Assembly (NCBI RefSeq): GCF_002216855.1
Contig: NZ_CP022356.1
Span: 124,001 to 188,000 of the forward strand
Direction: 5' to 3'
Origin: Paraphotobacterium marinum
GTDB taxonomy: Bacteria; Pseudomonadota; Gammaproteobacteria; Enterobacterales; Vibrionaceae
Length of the DNA stretch: 64,000 nt
This document shows, piece after piece, positions 19,125-29,670 of the stretch. The notes beneath the pieces were generated by a model. That model saw only the letters and a program-made list of their open reading frames with translations. It did not search any database and was not told the origin of the DNA. The number at the start of each line of letters is the position of its first letter. Within the stretch, counting starts at the first letter, position 1. The translations under genes were made by a program, and so were the position numbers.

Positions 19125-20482
19125 ATGAAAAAAATTTTACCATTAGCGATTCCTTTAATATTATCACAGCTCATTCAACAGTTGATGTTATTTACTGATA
19201 TCTGGATGTTTTCTCGGATTGGTATCAATGAAATGGCAGCTGGAGGTTTAGGAGCGCAGGTTTTCTCAATCATTTTCATCATTGCTGCATCAATTATAGG
19301 CTGTTCTGCAAATCTAATTTCAATTAGTTATGGTAAATTAGCTTTAGATAGAAAAAAAGCTGAAAAAGAAATTTCAATGCACTTAAAAGGCAGTATTTTA
19401 TTAACACTAATTTTTACTTTCTTTTTAATGGTAATCTTTATTTATATACCCAACTTAATGATTCAATTTGGTCAAAAAAGAGATGTTGTTATTTTAGCTA
19501 ACGAATATTTAAGCGCACTAAAATGGTCTATTTTTCCATCTCTAATGATTTTTGTTCTTAGAGCTTTAAGTGGCTCTTATGGAAAAGTAAAATCTATAAT
19601 GATCTTGTCTCTCGTTACGGTAATGCTAAATATCCCTTTAACTTATGTTTTTGCATTTTATTTAAAAATGGGGATTTCTGGCGTGGGTTGGGGTACTACG
19701 GTTGCAAACTTTACGGGTATGATAGGATATGGGTTTTGGCTTTTCAGACAAAATGAGTTTACAAAATTTTCTTTATTAAAAAATCTTGATGAATATAAAA
19801 TCAGTTCGATGAAGCCTATTCTTTATATTGGTCTGCCCATAGCTATAGCAACAGTTTTAGAATATGGATTGATTGCATCTGGAACATTTTTTGTGGGGGT
19901 ATTAGGTGTCGCAGCTCTTGCTACACAACAAATTTTATTGCAGTGTTTAAATTTTTCTTATAATGTTTCGTATGGTTTAGCCCAAGCCAGTGCAATTATT
20001 TCAGGAAGAAACTATGGACAAAATAACATCAATGAAATTTCAAATGTTACCAAAAAAACAATTTTAATGGTTACTATCTCAAGTGGTCTATTTGCTTTAT
20101 TTTTAACCTTAACCCAAACTTACTATTGGATATATTTGATATTTCGTCAACAATAAGAACTCAAGAATTTTTAGATAGTTTCCAGGTTATTTTAGTTGTA
20201 ATGGGTCTAACCCTAGTTGCAGATGCTTGGCAAATTTCAATTATTAGTATCTTAAGAAGTATGAAAATAGTTAAAATTCCTACGTTTATAACAATGATTG
20301 GGTATTGGCTAATAGGTATACCCGTTTCCTATGCTTTAATGACTTTTTTTGGAGTGGTAGGTGTATGGTCAGGAATATGTCTTGGTCTACTGGTAACTTC
20401 AATACTTTTATATTTAAATTATCATAAATCAACTGTTAACTTGAAATTATGTCATAAACAGGAAACCGAAGCTCTTATTTAA
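19125..20482 (+). CDS. MATE-family multidrug/Na+ antiporter (one base short)
   Basis: A cation-coupled drug efflux protein with twelve membrane segments. The N-terminal part (LAIPLILSQLIQQLMLFTDIWMFSRIG) and the central ATQQILLQCLNFSYNVSYGLAQASAIISGRNYG stretch are typical of NorM-like MATE proteins. The reading frame changes between about 20095 and 20130. The C-terminal 118 residues are in the next frame and one missing base (best candidate the T5 run 20100-20104) would give a normal 452-residue protein. ATG 19125 follows GAGAGG. Divergent from the LysR gene. Confidence 0.85.
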
Positions 20483-20562
20483 AAAAATAGTCAATATATT
20501 TTCAGAATTTAATTTTAATTTTGATAAAAAATAAGTAGAATAAATTTTTGGATTTAAATTAG

Positions 20563-21275
20563 GTGAAAGTTTTGCATAATTTGGCATATTATTTATCAGT
20601 CGAAAATAAAATTTTCAATTACAAGTATTTTCACTTAACTTATATAGGTTTTTTTCAGTTGGCTTTGACATTTATAAATATGTTTTTGTTGAGCTTAGGA
20701 AGAAGATCAAACTATTTTTTTGGTATTTTTTATGCCTTAGTTCGATCCTTATGTTTATTGAACTAGATGTATATTATGAAGCAACTCTAACAACTATTAT
20801 TCTGGTATTACAATTTCACGGTTTTATAAAATGGACACATTTAGATAAAAACCCTGATAATTTTACATGGCTTTCTTTTCGTCAAAAAATTTATGTTATA
20901 TTAATTTGTCTTATTTCAGTTATAATTTTGTATTTTGGTTATGAAAGTTTTATTATTTTTGTAAATAATATAATCGCTAATATCAATAATACAACGATTA
21001 GAGATTTATTAGCTCACAAAGAAAGCTATACTTTTGTACGAAGCCCAGTTACTCATTCACTTATTTTTATTTTATCTATAGTTGCTATGTTTTTACAAAA
21101 TTATAAAAAAATAGAATCATGGGTTTTGTGGATTGTCATAGATATACTTTATCTTCTCTTTTTTGTGAAGACAGGATTAGGTGCAATGATTTTTGAGAAT
21201 GTGGTTTTGATTATGATTTGTTTATTTGGGTTTTATGATTGGAATAGAAAATCAAAACTTAATAAAAAGAGTTGA
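20563..21275 (+). CDS. PnuC-like nicotinamide riboside/mononucleotide transporter (one base short)
   Basis: Two frames overlap at 20751-20766 and together form a PnuC-type membrane protein of about 237 residues. Features are RRSNYFFGIFYALV in the N-terminal part, then LQFHGFIKW, and GFYDWNRKSKLNKKS at the C-terminus; the positively charged W-rich end is typical. One base is missing near 20745-20752 and no long run is involved (for example TCCTTATG read as TCCTTTATG would restore it). PnuC proteins import vitamin B3 ribosides for NAD synthesis. Start GTG 20563. Its 3' end overlaps the convergent gene by 17 bases. Confidence 0.7.
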
Positions 21276-21585
21276 TCTGCCAATAATAAAAAGCTGGTTC
21301 TTCGTATGGGTGATTATTGATATATGCTGATAAAACTTCCCTAAGTTTATCATCTGTACAAATCGTTTGAAGAAAATACTCTTCAACTTGAGTCACTTCA
21401 TTTTTTTTACCAATAAATGGACTGCTAAAATTAGAACTATAAAACTGCCCATGGCCTAGAGTTTGCCAACAACATTGTTCATAAGCATTGTATTTCCCAG
21501 CACCGGCTTTAAAAATAGCTTTTTTAACAACATCAATGTGGGATACTGGTATAAATAAATTTAGAGCATACATGAAAATCACCAT
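21259..21585 (-). CDS. NIF3/YqfO-C-terminal-like small protein
   Basis: A 108-residue protein matching the stand-alone NIF3 insert-domain family: FIPVSHIDVVKKAIFKAGAGKY near the N-terminus, GHGQF in the middle, and the diagnostic NNHPYEEPAFYYWQ near the C-terminus. The fold resembles CutA/PII, and the cellular role is poorly defined (metal-binding suggested). ATG 21573 (FMYALNL) may be the true start rather than 21585. Confidence 0.78.
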   Translation of the reverse strand: MVIFMYALNLFIPVSHIDVVKKAIFKAGAGKYNAYEQCCWQTLGHGQFYSSNFSSPFIGKKNEVTQVEEYFLQTICTDDKLREVLSAYINNHPYEEPAFYYWQINSFY

Positions 21586-21706
21586 TTTGTATTTTTAAAG
21601 TGTAGGCTAACTGAGGTATTAATTCTTTAACCTATCAATAATAATTTGATTAAAATCATACACGAAGATAAAATTAACCTTAAAAATTTTAATAAGGAAT
21701 TGTTGA

Positions 21707-23032
21707 ATGTTTTCAAATATCCAAGCTATAACAGCGAGGTGGATCATACCTATCATCCCTGCAAAAACGATCTTAGAAAATTATACATTAATTATAGATA
21801 ACGATTGTATTATTGATCTTTTACCCAGAGATATAGCAATGAATAAGTATTCAGGGATTGAACTCGAGGAATTTGAAACACATGTATTGATGCCTGGACT
21901 TATTAATACTCATACCCATTTGGCTATGAATCTATTCAAGGGAATGGCTGATGATTTAGAACTAGAGGATTGGCTACAAAATTACATTTGGCCTGCGGAA
22001 AGTGCTACTTTATCACATAAAATGGTTGAAGATGGAACCACTTTAGCATTATTTGAATCAATTCAATCAGGTGTTACTTGTGTGAATGATCATTATTTTT
22101 TTTCTGAAGCCGTTTCAAAGGCTGTTATAAAAGCTGGAGTCAGAGCAAGAATTTCACATTGCATTTTTAGTTTTCCACTTCCATGGATTGATGATGTGGA
22201 AACATATTTTGAACAAAGTAATAAATTGATAAATGATTATAAGTCTAACCCATATATTTATCCTTGTTTAGGACCCCATGCACCTTACACAACTGATGAT
22301 GAAATCATGGATAAAGTTACGAGCTTATCCCAAAAACATGATATACCTGTTCATATACATCTTCATGAAACAAAAAAGGAAGTGGATGATTTTATAAAAG
22401 ATAAAGGAAAAAGCCCGGTAGCTTATTTTCATGAAAAAAAATGGCTTCACAATAATTTTATTGCAGTGCATATGACTCAAATGACAGAAGCTGAAGCAGA
22501 AATGTTATCACAAAACAATGTTTCTATAGCGCACTGCCCAGAGTCCAATATGAAATTATCAAGTGGTGCTTTTAATTGGGAACTTGCAAATAAATATAAT
22601 ATTAACGTTTCTTTAGGTACAGACGGAGCCGCTAGTAATAATGACTTAGATATGCTTGGAGAATCCAAGTCAGCTTCGTTTTTAGCAAAGTTACAATTTG
22701 GACCGAAATCTTTGAATGTCTTTGAAGCTTTAGAAATGTTAACGATTAATGGAGCCAAAGCACTCAAATTAGAAGATGAGATTGGAAGTTTAGAAATAGG
22801 CAAAAAAGCAGATTTCATTGCAATAAATATGGACTCATTAGATTGTGAGCCTATTTATAATATTGCCTCTCAAGTTATTTTTGCATCTACACGGAATCAA
22901 ATAACAGATTCTTGGGTACATGGAAAAAGAATCATGAAAGATAGAAATGTCCTTACGCTCAATGAAGAACAAATCAGAGCTCAAACACAATTGTGGCAGA
23001 AAAAAATTATAGACTCTATAAATCAAAAATAG
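21707..23032 (+). CDS. mtaD: 5-methylthioadenosine / S-adenosylhomocysteine deaminase
   Basis: A cytosolic amidohydrolase (441 residues) of the TRZ/ATZ family that deaminates MTA or SAH to the inosine derivatives. Metal-site motifs: NTHTHLAMN (about residue 66), HIHLHE, AVHMTQ and GTDGAASNNDLDM. A C-terminal KADFIAI sheet closes the composite domain. ATG 21707 has AAGGAA 9 bases upstream. Related ATZ enzymes (guanine or chlorohydrolase) share the fold, but the length and the GPHAPYT motif favour MtaD. Confidence 0.87.
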   Translation: MFSNIQAITARWIIPIIPAKTILENYTLIIDNDCIIDLLPRDIAMNKYSGIELEEFETHVLMPGLINTHTHLAMNLFKGMADDLELEDWLQNYIWPAESATLSHKMVEDGTTLALFESIQSGVTCVNDHYFFSEAVSKAVIKAGVRARISHCIFSFPLPWIDDVETYFEQSNKLINDYKSNPYIYPCLGPHAPYTTDDEIMDKVTSLSQKHDIPVHIHLHETKKEVDDFIKDKGKSPVAYFHEKKWLHNNFIAVHMTQMTEAEAEMLSQNNVSIAHCPESNMKLSSGAFNWELANKYNINVSLGTDGAASNNDLDMLGESKSASFLAKLQFGPKSLNVFEALEMLTINGAKALKLEDEIGSLEIGKKADFIAINMDSLDCEPIYNIASQVIFASTRNQITDSWVHGKRIMKDRNVLTLNEEQIRAQTQLWQKKIIDSINQK

Positions 23033-23066
23033 ACAAAAGTTATATTTCATTAATGCTCACATCATA

Positions 23067-23104
23067 AAATATACCTAATTGTTGGATATTATTTAGGTAT
23101 ATTT
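23067..23104. terminator. Bidirectional terminator mtaD / flippase
   Basis: AAATATACCTAA and TTTAGGTATATTT form a long stem between two convergent genes, with A-runs and T-runs at either side. Confidence 0.6.
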
Positions 23105-24369
23105 GTTCAAAAAAGTGAATACCGTAGGGTTAATCTTTAAGATTTTAATTACATAATAGAGTAAAATAAGGTTCCAAATTGCTTGAGATACAGCAACACC
23201 AATTGCCACTCCATGTGAATCTAGATTATGTATTAGAGAAAGACTTAATACGATATTAATACAAAAAGCTAGATAGAAGGTTCTCGCTGGAATTTTTGCA
23301 TATCCTGACATTGAAAGAATTAATCCAACACTGCCCGAAAATACATTTACAATTTGACCGATCATTAAAATTAAAAATATTGAATAGGAGCTTTGATATT
23401 CATGTCCGTATAAAGGGAAAATGAAATAACTAAGAGGAATAATTATTACAATTAAAACAGATGATATAGTAGCAATAGTTGTTGTATATTCTTTTATTTT
23501 TTGTTGGAATTGTTGTCGATTAAGCTGGTGGTAGTCTTCAGCAACTTGGGATCTGATATTTAAATTAATGGCGCCAAGAGCAAATGATATGACTGTGCTC
23601 ATTTGGAGTGCTACTGAGTAAAGAGCTATATGCGAATCAGAAGAAAATATTTTAATAAAATAAGATCAGCATAAGCACAAATGATCCCTCCCCATTGAAG
23701 TAATACAAATGAAATATTGTCTTTTGAAGGTGTGATTTTTTTTAATCCATATTTTTTTAGTTGAGTACAATGTATTAAAAAAGAATAAGCTATTAAGAGT
23801 AAAACTAGCCCACAAAAAATAATATTTGCGTTTTTTATATCTATTAGTTTAATAATACCAATCCAAATGAAAATTAAGAGTTGAAAAATAAGTTGAAGCG
23901 CATTGCCAAAAATAACTTTTTTTTGAGCAATAAAAAAAGCAACTAACAAATTAATTTGGAAGAAAGCGAAAGAAAGCAATAAAGTGTAAAAAGTAATAAA
24001 TGAAATAAATTGGAAGTAAAAGTAGAGTAAAAAAAGACAAAAAGAAAACAAAGATAAAAAAACTACCCCTTTATTCCAAAACCAATTATAGACAAAAAAT
24101 GTTCTTTGTTTTTTTTTGAAGCCAAAATAATCTGATTGTCCCCAATATTTAGATAATAAACCACCACCAGCTCCCAAAGTAGCAACTAATCCAATTATAG
24201 TGGCTACAGAAACTCCGTATTGGTATTGGCCATACATCTTGATACTTAAAAATCTAGCAAAAAGAATATTATTACAAAATAAAATTAATTCAATGAATGA
24301 TTGGATGATGATCGTATAGATGGAATTTTTGAAAGTAGTATTTTTAAAGTTAACCAAAACAAAAACCAT
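23093..24369 (-). CDS. Polysaccharide flippase, Wzx/MurJ-like (one base short)
   Basis: Two leftward frames (24369-23626 and 23602-23093) form one polytopic protein of about 425 residues: IYTIIIQSFIELILFCNNILFARFL near the N-terminus, then GQYQYGVSVATIIGLVATLG, and VALQMSTVISFALGAINL after the junction. This is the pattern of the polysaccharide transport superfamily (O-antigen flippases). One base is missing near 23644-23653; the restored junction reads LLKIFSSDSHIALYSVALQ or LLKYFSSDSH... No glycosyltransferases adjoin it, so the substrate is unknown. It is divergent from the rhodopsin operon. Confidence 0.75.
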
Positions 24370-24636
24370 ATAATTGACAATTTCAAAATTTTAATTTTTT
24401 TTTTGTTATTTGTATATAAAAAAAAATTTAATGAAAGTTTCTTTTAAGTTTTTTCTGGTTAATTTTTTTTACTAACTAATGCGCTGTAGATATTTGCTAC
24501 TTTATACAATCACTCATTTTTTTGTTTTGGATCATGTTATTAGAAATATATTCATAATTTTTTTTTGTGCTTAATTTTTTTTTTTCTATCTTTTTAGTTG
24601 TAAAAAGAATTAATATTGAAAAATAAGGACTAAATC
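24370..24636. promoter_or_regulatory. Upstream region of rhodopsin operon
   Basis: The 267 bases between the flippase and the rhodopsin gene are very T-rich, with several T-runs of 7 to 10. TTTATACAATC at 24501-24511 could contain a -10 element, but I find no good -35. AATAAGGACTAAATC gives the ribosome site of the rhodopsin gene. Confidence 0.3.
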
Positions 24637-25326
24637 ATGTTAAATCCAGAAGATTATGTTGGCCTAACTTTCTGGCTAATTTCTGCAGCAATGCTAGCTT
24701 CAACTTTTTTCTTTTTTGTAGAAAGAGATCGGGTCATAGGCAAGTGGAAAACCTCTTTATCAGTTGCTGCAATGGTAACAGGTATTGCTTGTTTACATTA
24801 TTTTTATATGAGGGGTGTTTGGGTTGAAACAGGACAAAGTCCTACTGTATTTCGATATGTAGATTGGTTTTTAACCGTACCATTACAAATAATTGAATTT
24901 TTCCTAATTTTAGCTGCAATAACAGTTGTTCCCACTAGACTTTTTTGGAAACTACTTGTAGCGAGTATTGTGATGCTATTGGGTGGATACTTGGGAGAGG
25001 TTGGTTCAATAAATGTACTACTTGGCTTTATTATTGGTATGTTAGGTTGGCTTTATATTTTATATGAAATCTTTATTGGAGAAGCTAGCCAAATAAATAA
25101 AGAAAGTGGTAATAAAGCATCACAATTTGCTTTCTGCGGATTGAAATGGATCGTAACCATTGGTTGGGCCATTTACCCTATAGGTTATATTTTTGGGTAT
25201 TTAGTTGGCGGTGTGGACTCTGCTGCTTTAAATCTTATTTACAATTTAGCCGATTTTGTAAATAAAATTGCATTTGGTGTAGTCATATGGTCTGCAGCAG
25301 TCAGTGACTCAGAAAATAAGATTTAA
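24637..25326 (+). CDS. Proteorhodopsin, blue-tuned light-driven proton pump
   Basis: A seven-helix retinal protein (229 residues) of the inner membrane. Every key position of marine proteorhodopsin aligns with a constant offset of 21: His54 (H75), proton acceptor Asp76 (D97) in FRYVDWFLT, proton donor Glu87 (E108), and retinal Schiff-base Lys210 (K231) in DFVNKIAFG. The spectral tuning residue at 105 is Gln84 (VPLQIIEFF), which in characterised proteins shifts absorption to blue. The Asp/Glu pair indicates H+ pumping rather than Na+ or Cl- pumping. First gene of an operon with the retinal pathway 18 bases downstream. Confidence 0.96.
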   Translation: MLNPEDYVGLTFWLISAAMLASTFFFFVERDRVIGKWKTSLSVAAMVTGIACLHYFYMRGVWVETGQSPTVFRYVDWFLTVPLQIIEFFLILAAITVVPTRLFWKLLVASIVMLLGGYLGEVGSINVLLGFIIGMLGWLYILYEIFIGEASQINKESGNKASQFAFCGLKWIVTIGWAIYPIGYIFGYLVGGVDSAALNLIYNLADFVNKIAFGVVIWSAAVSDSENKI

Positions 25327-25344
25327 GCTGAGTTTGGGGTTTTA

Positions 25345-26256
25345 ATGATGCGCAATCTTGCTTCTCACAAAAAAAAATCATCAACACTAGGCATTTATGA
25401 TTTTGATAAATTATTTATAGAGCATTTATTAGATAATTGTAATGCTGCAGGGGAGCAGGTTCTTTCAGCAATTGAGTACCATTTCCGATCTGTTGGAAGT
25501 CTGAAGAGAGCGCATTTATGTTTTAAAATAGCGAAAAATTTGGAAATAAATGATAAAGACTCTCTTTTAATTGCAGCAGCTATTGAGTCACTTCATAACG
25601 CTTCTTTAATTCATGATGATATCCAAGATGAAAGTGTAACTAGAAGAAACAAGCCTACATTATGGTTGAAACTCGACCAAAATCAAGCAATGTGTGTAGG
25701 CGACGCTCTAATTTCCGCTAGCTTTGCATTAATAGCGCAGATTGAGTCTAGTAAAGTTCATATTTTGATTCAAAAAATGAATCATCGAGTCTTACAATCA
25801 ATTAAAGGACAAACAGCTGATATTCAGAACAAATCTATTGGTTCAATTGAAAATTACATGCAAATTGCTTTTGAAAAATCCGTTCCATTATTTTTGTTGT
25901 CTGCTGAACTACCTTGTCTTTATAAAAATAACTTTGATCATAAGTTTGCTTTGAAGGCATTGAAGAACTTTGCAATCTCATATCAGCTTTTTGACGATAT
26001 TCAAGATCAAATTGTTGATAAACGAAAAGGTGATTTGAATATTGTTAATTTACTAAGTGATAATCTCTGTAAGCAAAATAAATATTCTGAACAAGAAAGT
26101 ACTCAACTTAGTATAAAAAAAGTTCATGCAGAAATAGAACATTTATTATTTGTTTCTCAATTTTATTTAAGTTTTGTCGATAAAATTTTATCAATACCTA
26201 TTTTAGAGTTAATCGATTATTTAAAAAAAGATATAAAACACAAATTATATGAATGA
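25345..26256 (+). CDS. crtE: Geranylgeranyl diphosphate synthase
   Basis: Polyprenyl synthase (303 residues) making C20-PP for carotenoid synthesis. The first aspartate-rich motif is DDIQD at residues 91-95 (LIHDDIQDES), and the second is DDIQD at 217-221 (YQLFDDIQDQ). Position in the rhodopsin operon argues for GGPP rather than FPP as product. An A9 run in codons 9-11 is in frame, unlike the shortened runs in crtI and crtY. The 3' end overlaps crtI by 8 bases. Confidence 0.92.
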   Translation: MMRNLASHKKKSSTLGIYDFDKLFIEHLLDNCNAAGEQVLSAIEYHFRSVGSLKRAHLCFKIAKNLEINDKDSLLIAAAIESLHNASLIHDDIQDESVTRRNKPTLWLKLDQNQAMCVGDALISASFALIAQIESSKVHILIQKMNHRVLQSIKGQTADIQNKSIGSIENYMQIAFEKSVPLFLLSAELPCLYKNNFDHKFALKALKNFAISYQLFDDIQDQIVDKRKGDLNIVNLLSDNLCKQNKYSEQESTQLSIKKVHAEIEHLLFVSQFYLSFVDKILSIPILELIDYLKKDIKHKLYE

Positions 26257-27714
26257 AATTGTTGTGGTAGGTAGTGGATTTGGTGGGATTGCAGCAGCGT
26301 TAAGGGCAAGATCACTTGGGTTTAATGTCACTATTGTTGAAAAGCTTAAGAGTCTGGGTGGAAGAGCCCAGGTTTTTAAAAAGGATGGATTTGTATTTGA
26401 TGCAGGTCCTACTGTTATTACTGCCCCACAATTATTTGATGAGTTGTTTTTATTATTTGATAAAAAAAGAAGTGATTATATTGATTTAATTAGTCTTGAT
26501 GTTTGGTATCAATTCATTTTTAACGACTTATCCAAGTTTAACTACGGCGGCACCTTAGAGGATATCCAAAATGAAATTTCTAAAATTTCAGCTCATGATG
26601 CCCTCAATTATAAAAATTTATTGGATGAATCAAAAAAATATTTAAAGTCGGTTTTAGTCAATTAGCACATCGTCCATTTCATTCTTTTTTTGAAATGTTT
26701 AAGCTTATACCAACCATGATTAAGTTAAAGAGTTATCGTTCTGTCTTTTCTTTGGTGTCTTCTCATATGGAACATGACAAATTAAGACAAGCTTTTTCCA
26801 TTCAACCTTTACTCGTTGGTGGCAATCCATTTAACACAACAAGTATTTATTCTTTGATTCATTTTTTAGAGTTTAAAGATGGTATTCATTTTGCTCGAGG
26901 TGGTATGGGTAAACTTGTATCGGCACTAATAAAACTGATGAAGGAAGAGGGAATAAAAATTTATACAGATACAAAACTTGAAAAGATTATTTTTGAGAAA
27001 AACAAGATTAGTAGTATTCAAACTAATAAAGGTGTAATCAAATGTGATCATCTTATTTCAAACACAGATCCTGAATACTTTTATAGTCAATTTGTAAAAA
27101 AGAACACCATTAAAGTTAATTTAAGAAGGAAGTTTTATAAAAAATCTATGGGCCTTTTCGTTTTATATTTTGGGACTCAAAAAGTTTATGAGAATATCGA
27201 GCATCATACAATTATTTTAGGAAAACACTATAAGAAATTACTAGAACAAATCTTTAAACATAAAAAATTATCTGAAGAAATTTCAATTTATTTACACCGT
27301 CCAACAGCTACTGATAAAAGCATGGCACCTGAAGGTTGTGATAGTTTTTATGCCTTGGTTCCTGTTCCGAATCTCGATGCTAATTATAACTGGAAAAGAA
27401 AAGGTGTTGAACTTAAAGATCTTGTCATTAAACGCCTTTCAGAAACGATTATGCCTAATCTATCTGAACATATTAAAACCATCTTTTGGAAGACGCCTCA
27501 AGATTTTAAGGATGATTATTGTTCGCCATCTGGAACAGGATTTTCTATTGCCCCACTTTTTTATCAATCAGCTTGGTTTCGTTATCACAATAAAGGAGAA
27601 GGAATCGATAACTTATCATTCGTAGGGGCTGGAACTCACCCTGGAGCAGGTCTGCCTGGTGTTTTATCTTCCGCTAAAGTAATTGAGTCTCTTTTAATAA
27701 ATAAGTATTTATAA
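26249..27714 (+). CDS. crtI: Phytoene desaturase (one base short at a poly-A run)
   Basis: FAD-dependent desaturase converting phytoene to lycopene. The N-terminal Rossmann motif VVVGSGFGGIAAALRARSLG and VFDAGPTVITAP are in frame 1; from about 26640 the protein continues one frame over with LAHRPFHSFFEMFKLIP, GGNPFNTTSIYSLIHFLE and the C-terminal FVGAGTHPGAGLPGVL. One extra A in the A7 run 26632-26638 gives SKKIFKVGFSQLAHRPF, a normal CrtI junction, and a 488-residue protein (family about 490-500). As written, the product stops after 138 residues. Expression could depend on polymerase slippage if the gap is real. Confidence 0.92.
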
Positions 27715-27717
27715 AAT

Positions 27718-28581
27718 ATGAGTAAAACATCCTATAATTATTTTAGAAAAATTACAGCATTTCATGGTAAAACTTTTTATGCGGCTTCCTTATTGATGGG
27801 GAAAAATGATGCCAATAAGGCCTATACATTGTATAGTTTATGTCGTTTAATTGATGATATTGCGGATAATCCTAAAAATGATCAAAATGAAATATACCAA
27901 CTTAAAAAATACCTATGGAGTTTAAAACAAGGATCATTCATTCATTACAAGGGTTTAGCTTTACCTGAAATAATTTTGGAAGATTTATTTAAAGGAATGC
28001 TTTTTGATCAAAAATGCAACCATTTTGAAACTGAAAATGATTTATTTAATTATTGTTATCAAGTTGCAGGAACCGTTGGTATACTTATTTGTAGTATATT
28101 TAATGTTAATCATAAACAGGCGTGGAAACATGCAGTTGACTTAGGGATTGGTCTTCAATTAACCAATATCAGTAGAGATATATATGAAGATGCTATTTTA
28201 AACAGAATTTATATTCCAAAAGATTGGGATAATTCTTTATCTACTGAGGTTATTAGAAAGTTTAATTCTAAAAGTAATCAAATATATCAAATTCAAAAAA
28301 AATTATTACTCATTGCGGATGAGTTTTACACGAGTGGTTATAATGGTCTTCGTTATTTACCTTCTAAAGTAAGATTTTCTTTTTTGTTTGCAGCTAAATG
28401 TTATCAACAAATTGGAAATGAAATTTTACAGAATCAAAATTTTAAAAAACGAGCATATGTTGGACGAACTAAAAAAACTACGTGCTTGTTGAAAACATTA
28501 ATTTTTTATTTTAATAAGATTAAAAAAAACCATTCAACTCATTCTTCTCTTAACCTTTGTTCGAAAAAAATATTAAAATGA
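27718..28581 (+). CDS. crtB: Phytoene synthase
   Basis: Condenses two GGPP into phytoene. The 287 residues carry the two aspartate-rich motifs of the squalene/phytoene synthase family: RLIDDIADNP (about 43-52) and QLTNISRDIYEDA (about 150). Also seen is GRIYIPKDW-like NRIYIPKDW. Starts 3 bases after the crtI stop. The lysine-rich C-terminus is ordinary. Confidence 0.94.
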   Translation: MSKTSYNYFRKITAFHGKTFYAASLLMGKNDANKAYTLYSLCRLIDDIADNPKNDQNEIYQLKKYLWSLKQGSFIHYKGLALPEIILEDLFKGMLFDQKCNHFETENDLFNYCYQVAGTVGILICSIFNVNHKQAWKHAVDLGIGLQLTNISRDIYEDAILNRIYIPKDWDNSLSTEVIRKFNSKSNQIYQIQKKLLLIADEFYTSGYNGLRYLPSKVRFSFLFAAKCYQQIGNEILQNQNFKKRAYVGRTKKTTCLLKTLIFYFNKIKKNHSTHSSLNLCSKKILK

Positions 28582-28593
28582 GCTGGTTAGATT

Positions 28594-29669
28594 ATGGAAG
28601 TTTATAACCTTGTTATTATTGGCGGTGGCTGTTCTGGCTTAGCTCTTGCAAATGCATTATATGAGTTAAATTCCAAAAAAAAGTTTTAGTCTTAGAGAAA
28701 AGGATAGCGTATCAATTTGATAAAATTTGGAGCTATTGGGCACCAAAAAATAGTTATTGGGCTAATTTTGCTGATTATAAATGGAAATACTGTCAATTTA
28801 GTTTAAATGAAAAAGATATTGTTACGCATGATTATGAAAATAATTTAATCTATTGCTCTCTTTCTTCGTTAAATTATTATAAGTATTCACAAAGATGTTT
28901 TTCACATCCAAATTTTACGATCAAATTAAATCAAGATATAACTTCAATAGAACAAAAAAACCATTTATTTAAAATTAACTCGAAATCAGATTCTTTTTTG
29001 TCAAAAAAAGTGGTCGATTTAAGATCAAACCCATCATCATATAACCCGTTCTTTTATCAAATATTTTATGGAGTTGATGTTATTTTGAAAAATCCATTAT
29101 CACAAAGTAATCAAGTTAGATTAATGACGAACTTATGTTCAATTAAAGATGGGGTAGCATTTGATTATATATTACCTTTTTCTGATAAACATATTTTAAT
29201 TGAACCAACTATTTTTTCAAAAATTAAGGAATTTAATATAGCTTATTTTAAAAAACGAATAATAGATATTTGTAAGAAGGAGAATATAGTCATAAAAGAG
29301 ATTTTGAGAGAAGAACAAGGTATATTGCCTATGGGACAATTTAAAAAAAAGGATAAATATTCTCATGAAATAGGTGGTGTGTTAAGAGCATCAAGTGGCT
29401 ATGGTTTTATAAAAATACAGACGTGGGCCAAGGAGTTTGCGTATTTGTTTGAAAAAAGTAATGAATTAAAACAGATTAAATACTCGAAAACATCTAATTT
29501 TATGGATACTATGTTTCTTCATTACCTTAAGTCGATAAATAATAATAGAGATGTGGTTTTTTATAAATTGGCAAAAAACATGAATTACAAAATATTTTAT
29601 AGACTCATGTCCGATCAGCTCTCATTATTAGATTGTTTCAAAGTCGGTTACAGCCTTATTAAAAGATAA
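28594..29669 (+). CDS. crtY: Lycopene beta-cyclase (one base short at a poly-A run)
   Basis: Cyclises lycopene to beta-carotene. The ATG at 28594 opens a frame with the FAD/NAD motif LVIIGGGCSGLALANAL, but it ends at TAG (28687-28689) after 31 codons. The next frame reads LVLEKRIAYQFDKIWSYW and continues to 29669 without a stop, including QFKKKDKYSHEIGGVLRASSGYGF. An extra A in the A8 run at 28675-28682 restores a 358-residue CrtY. Without it, only a truncated protein starting near 28998 could be made, lacking the nucleotide-binding fold. Confidence 0.9.
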
Positions 29670-29670
29670 T

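Noticed and set aside
24370-24636. Sigma-70 promoter TTGACA at 24374 for the rhodopsin operon
   Set aside because: No acceptable -10 at 16-18 bases; the sequence there is a T-run.
25369-25380. A9 run in crtE as another frame break
   Set aside because: The run is in frame (three Lys codons) and crtE is uninterrupted.
28998-29669. A separate 223-residue gene downstream of crtB
   Set aside because: It is the C-terminal part of crtY; the sequence from 28683 reads continuous CrtY in this frame.
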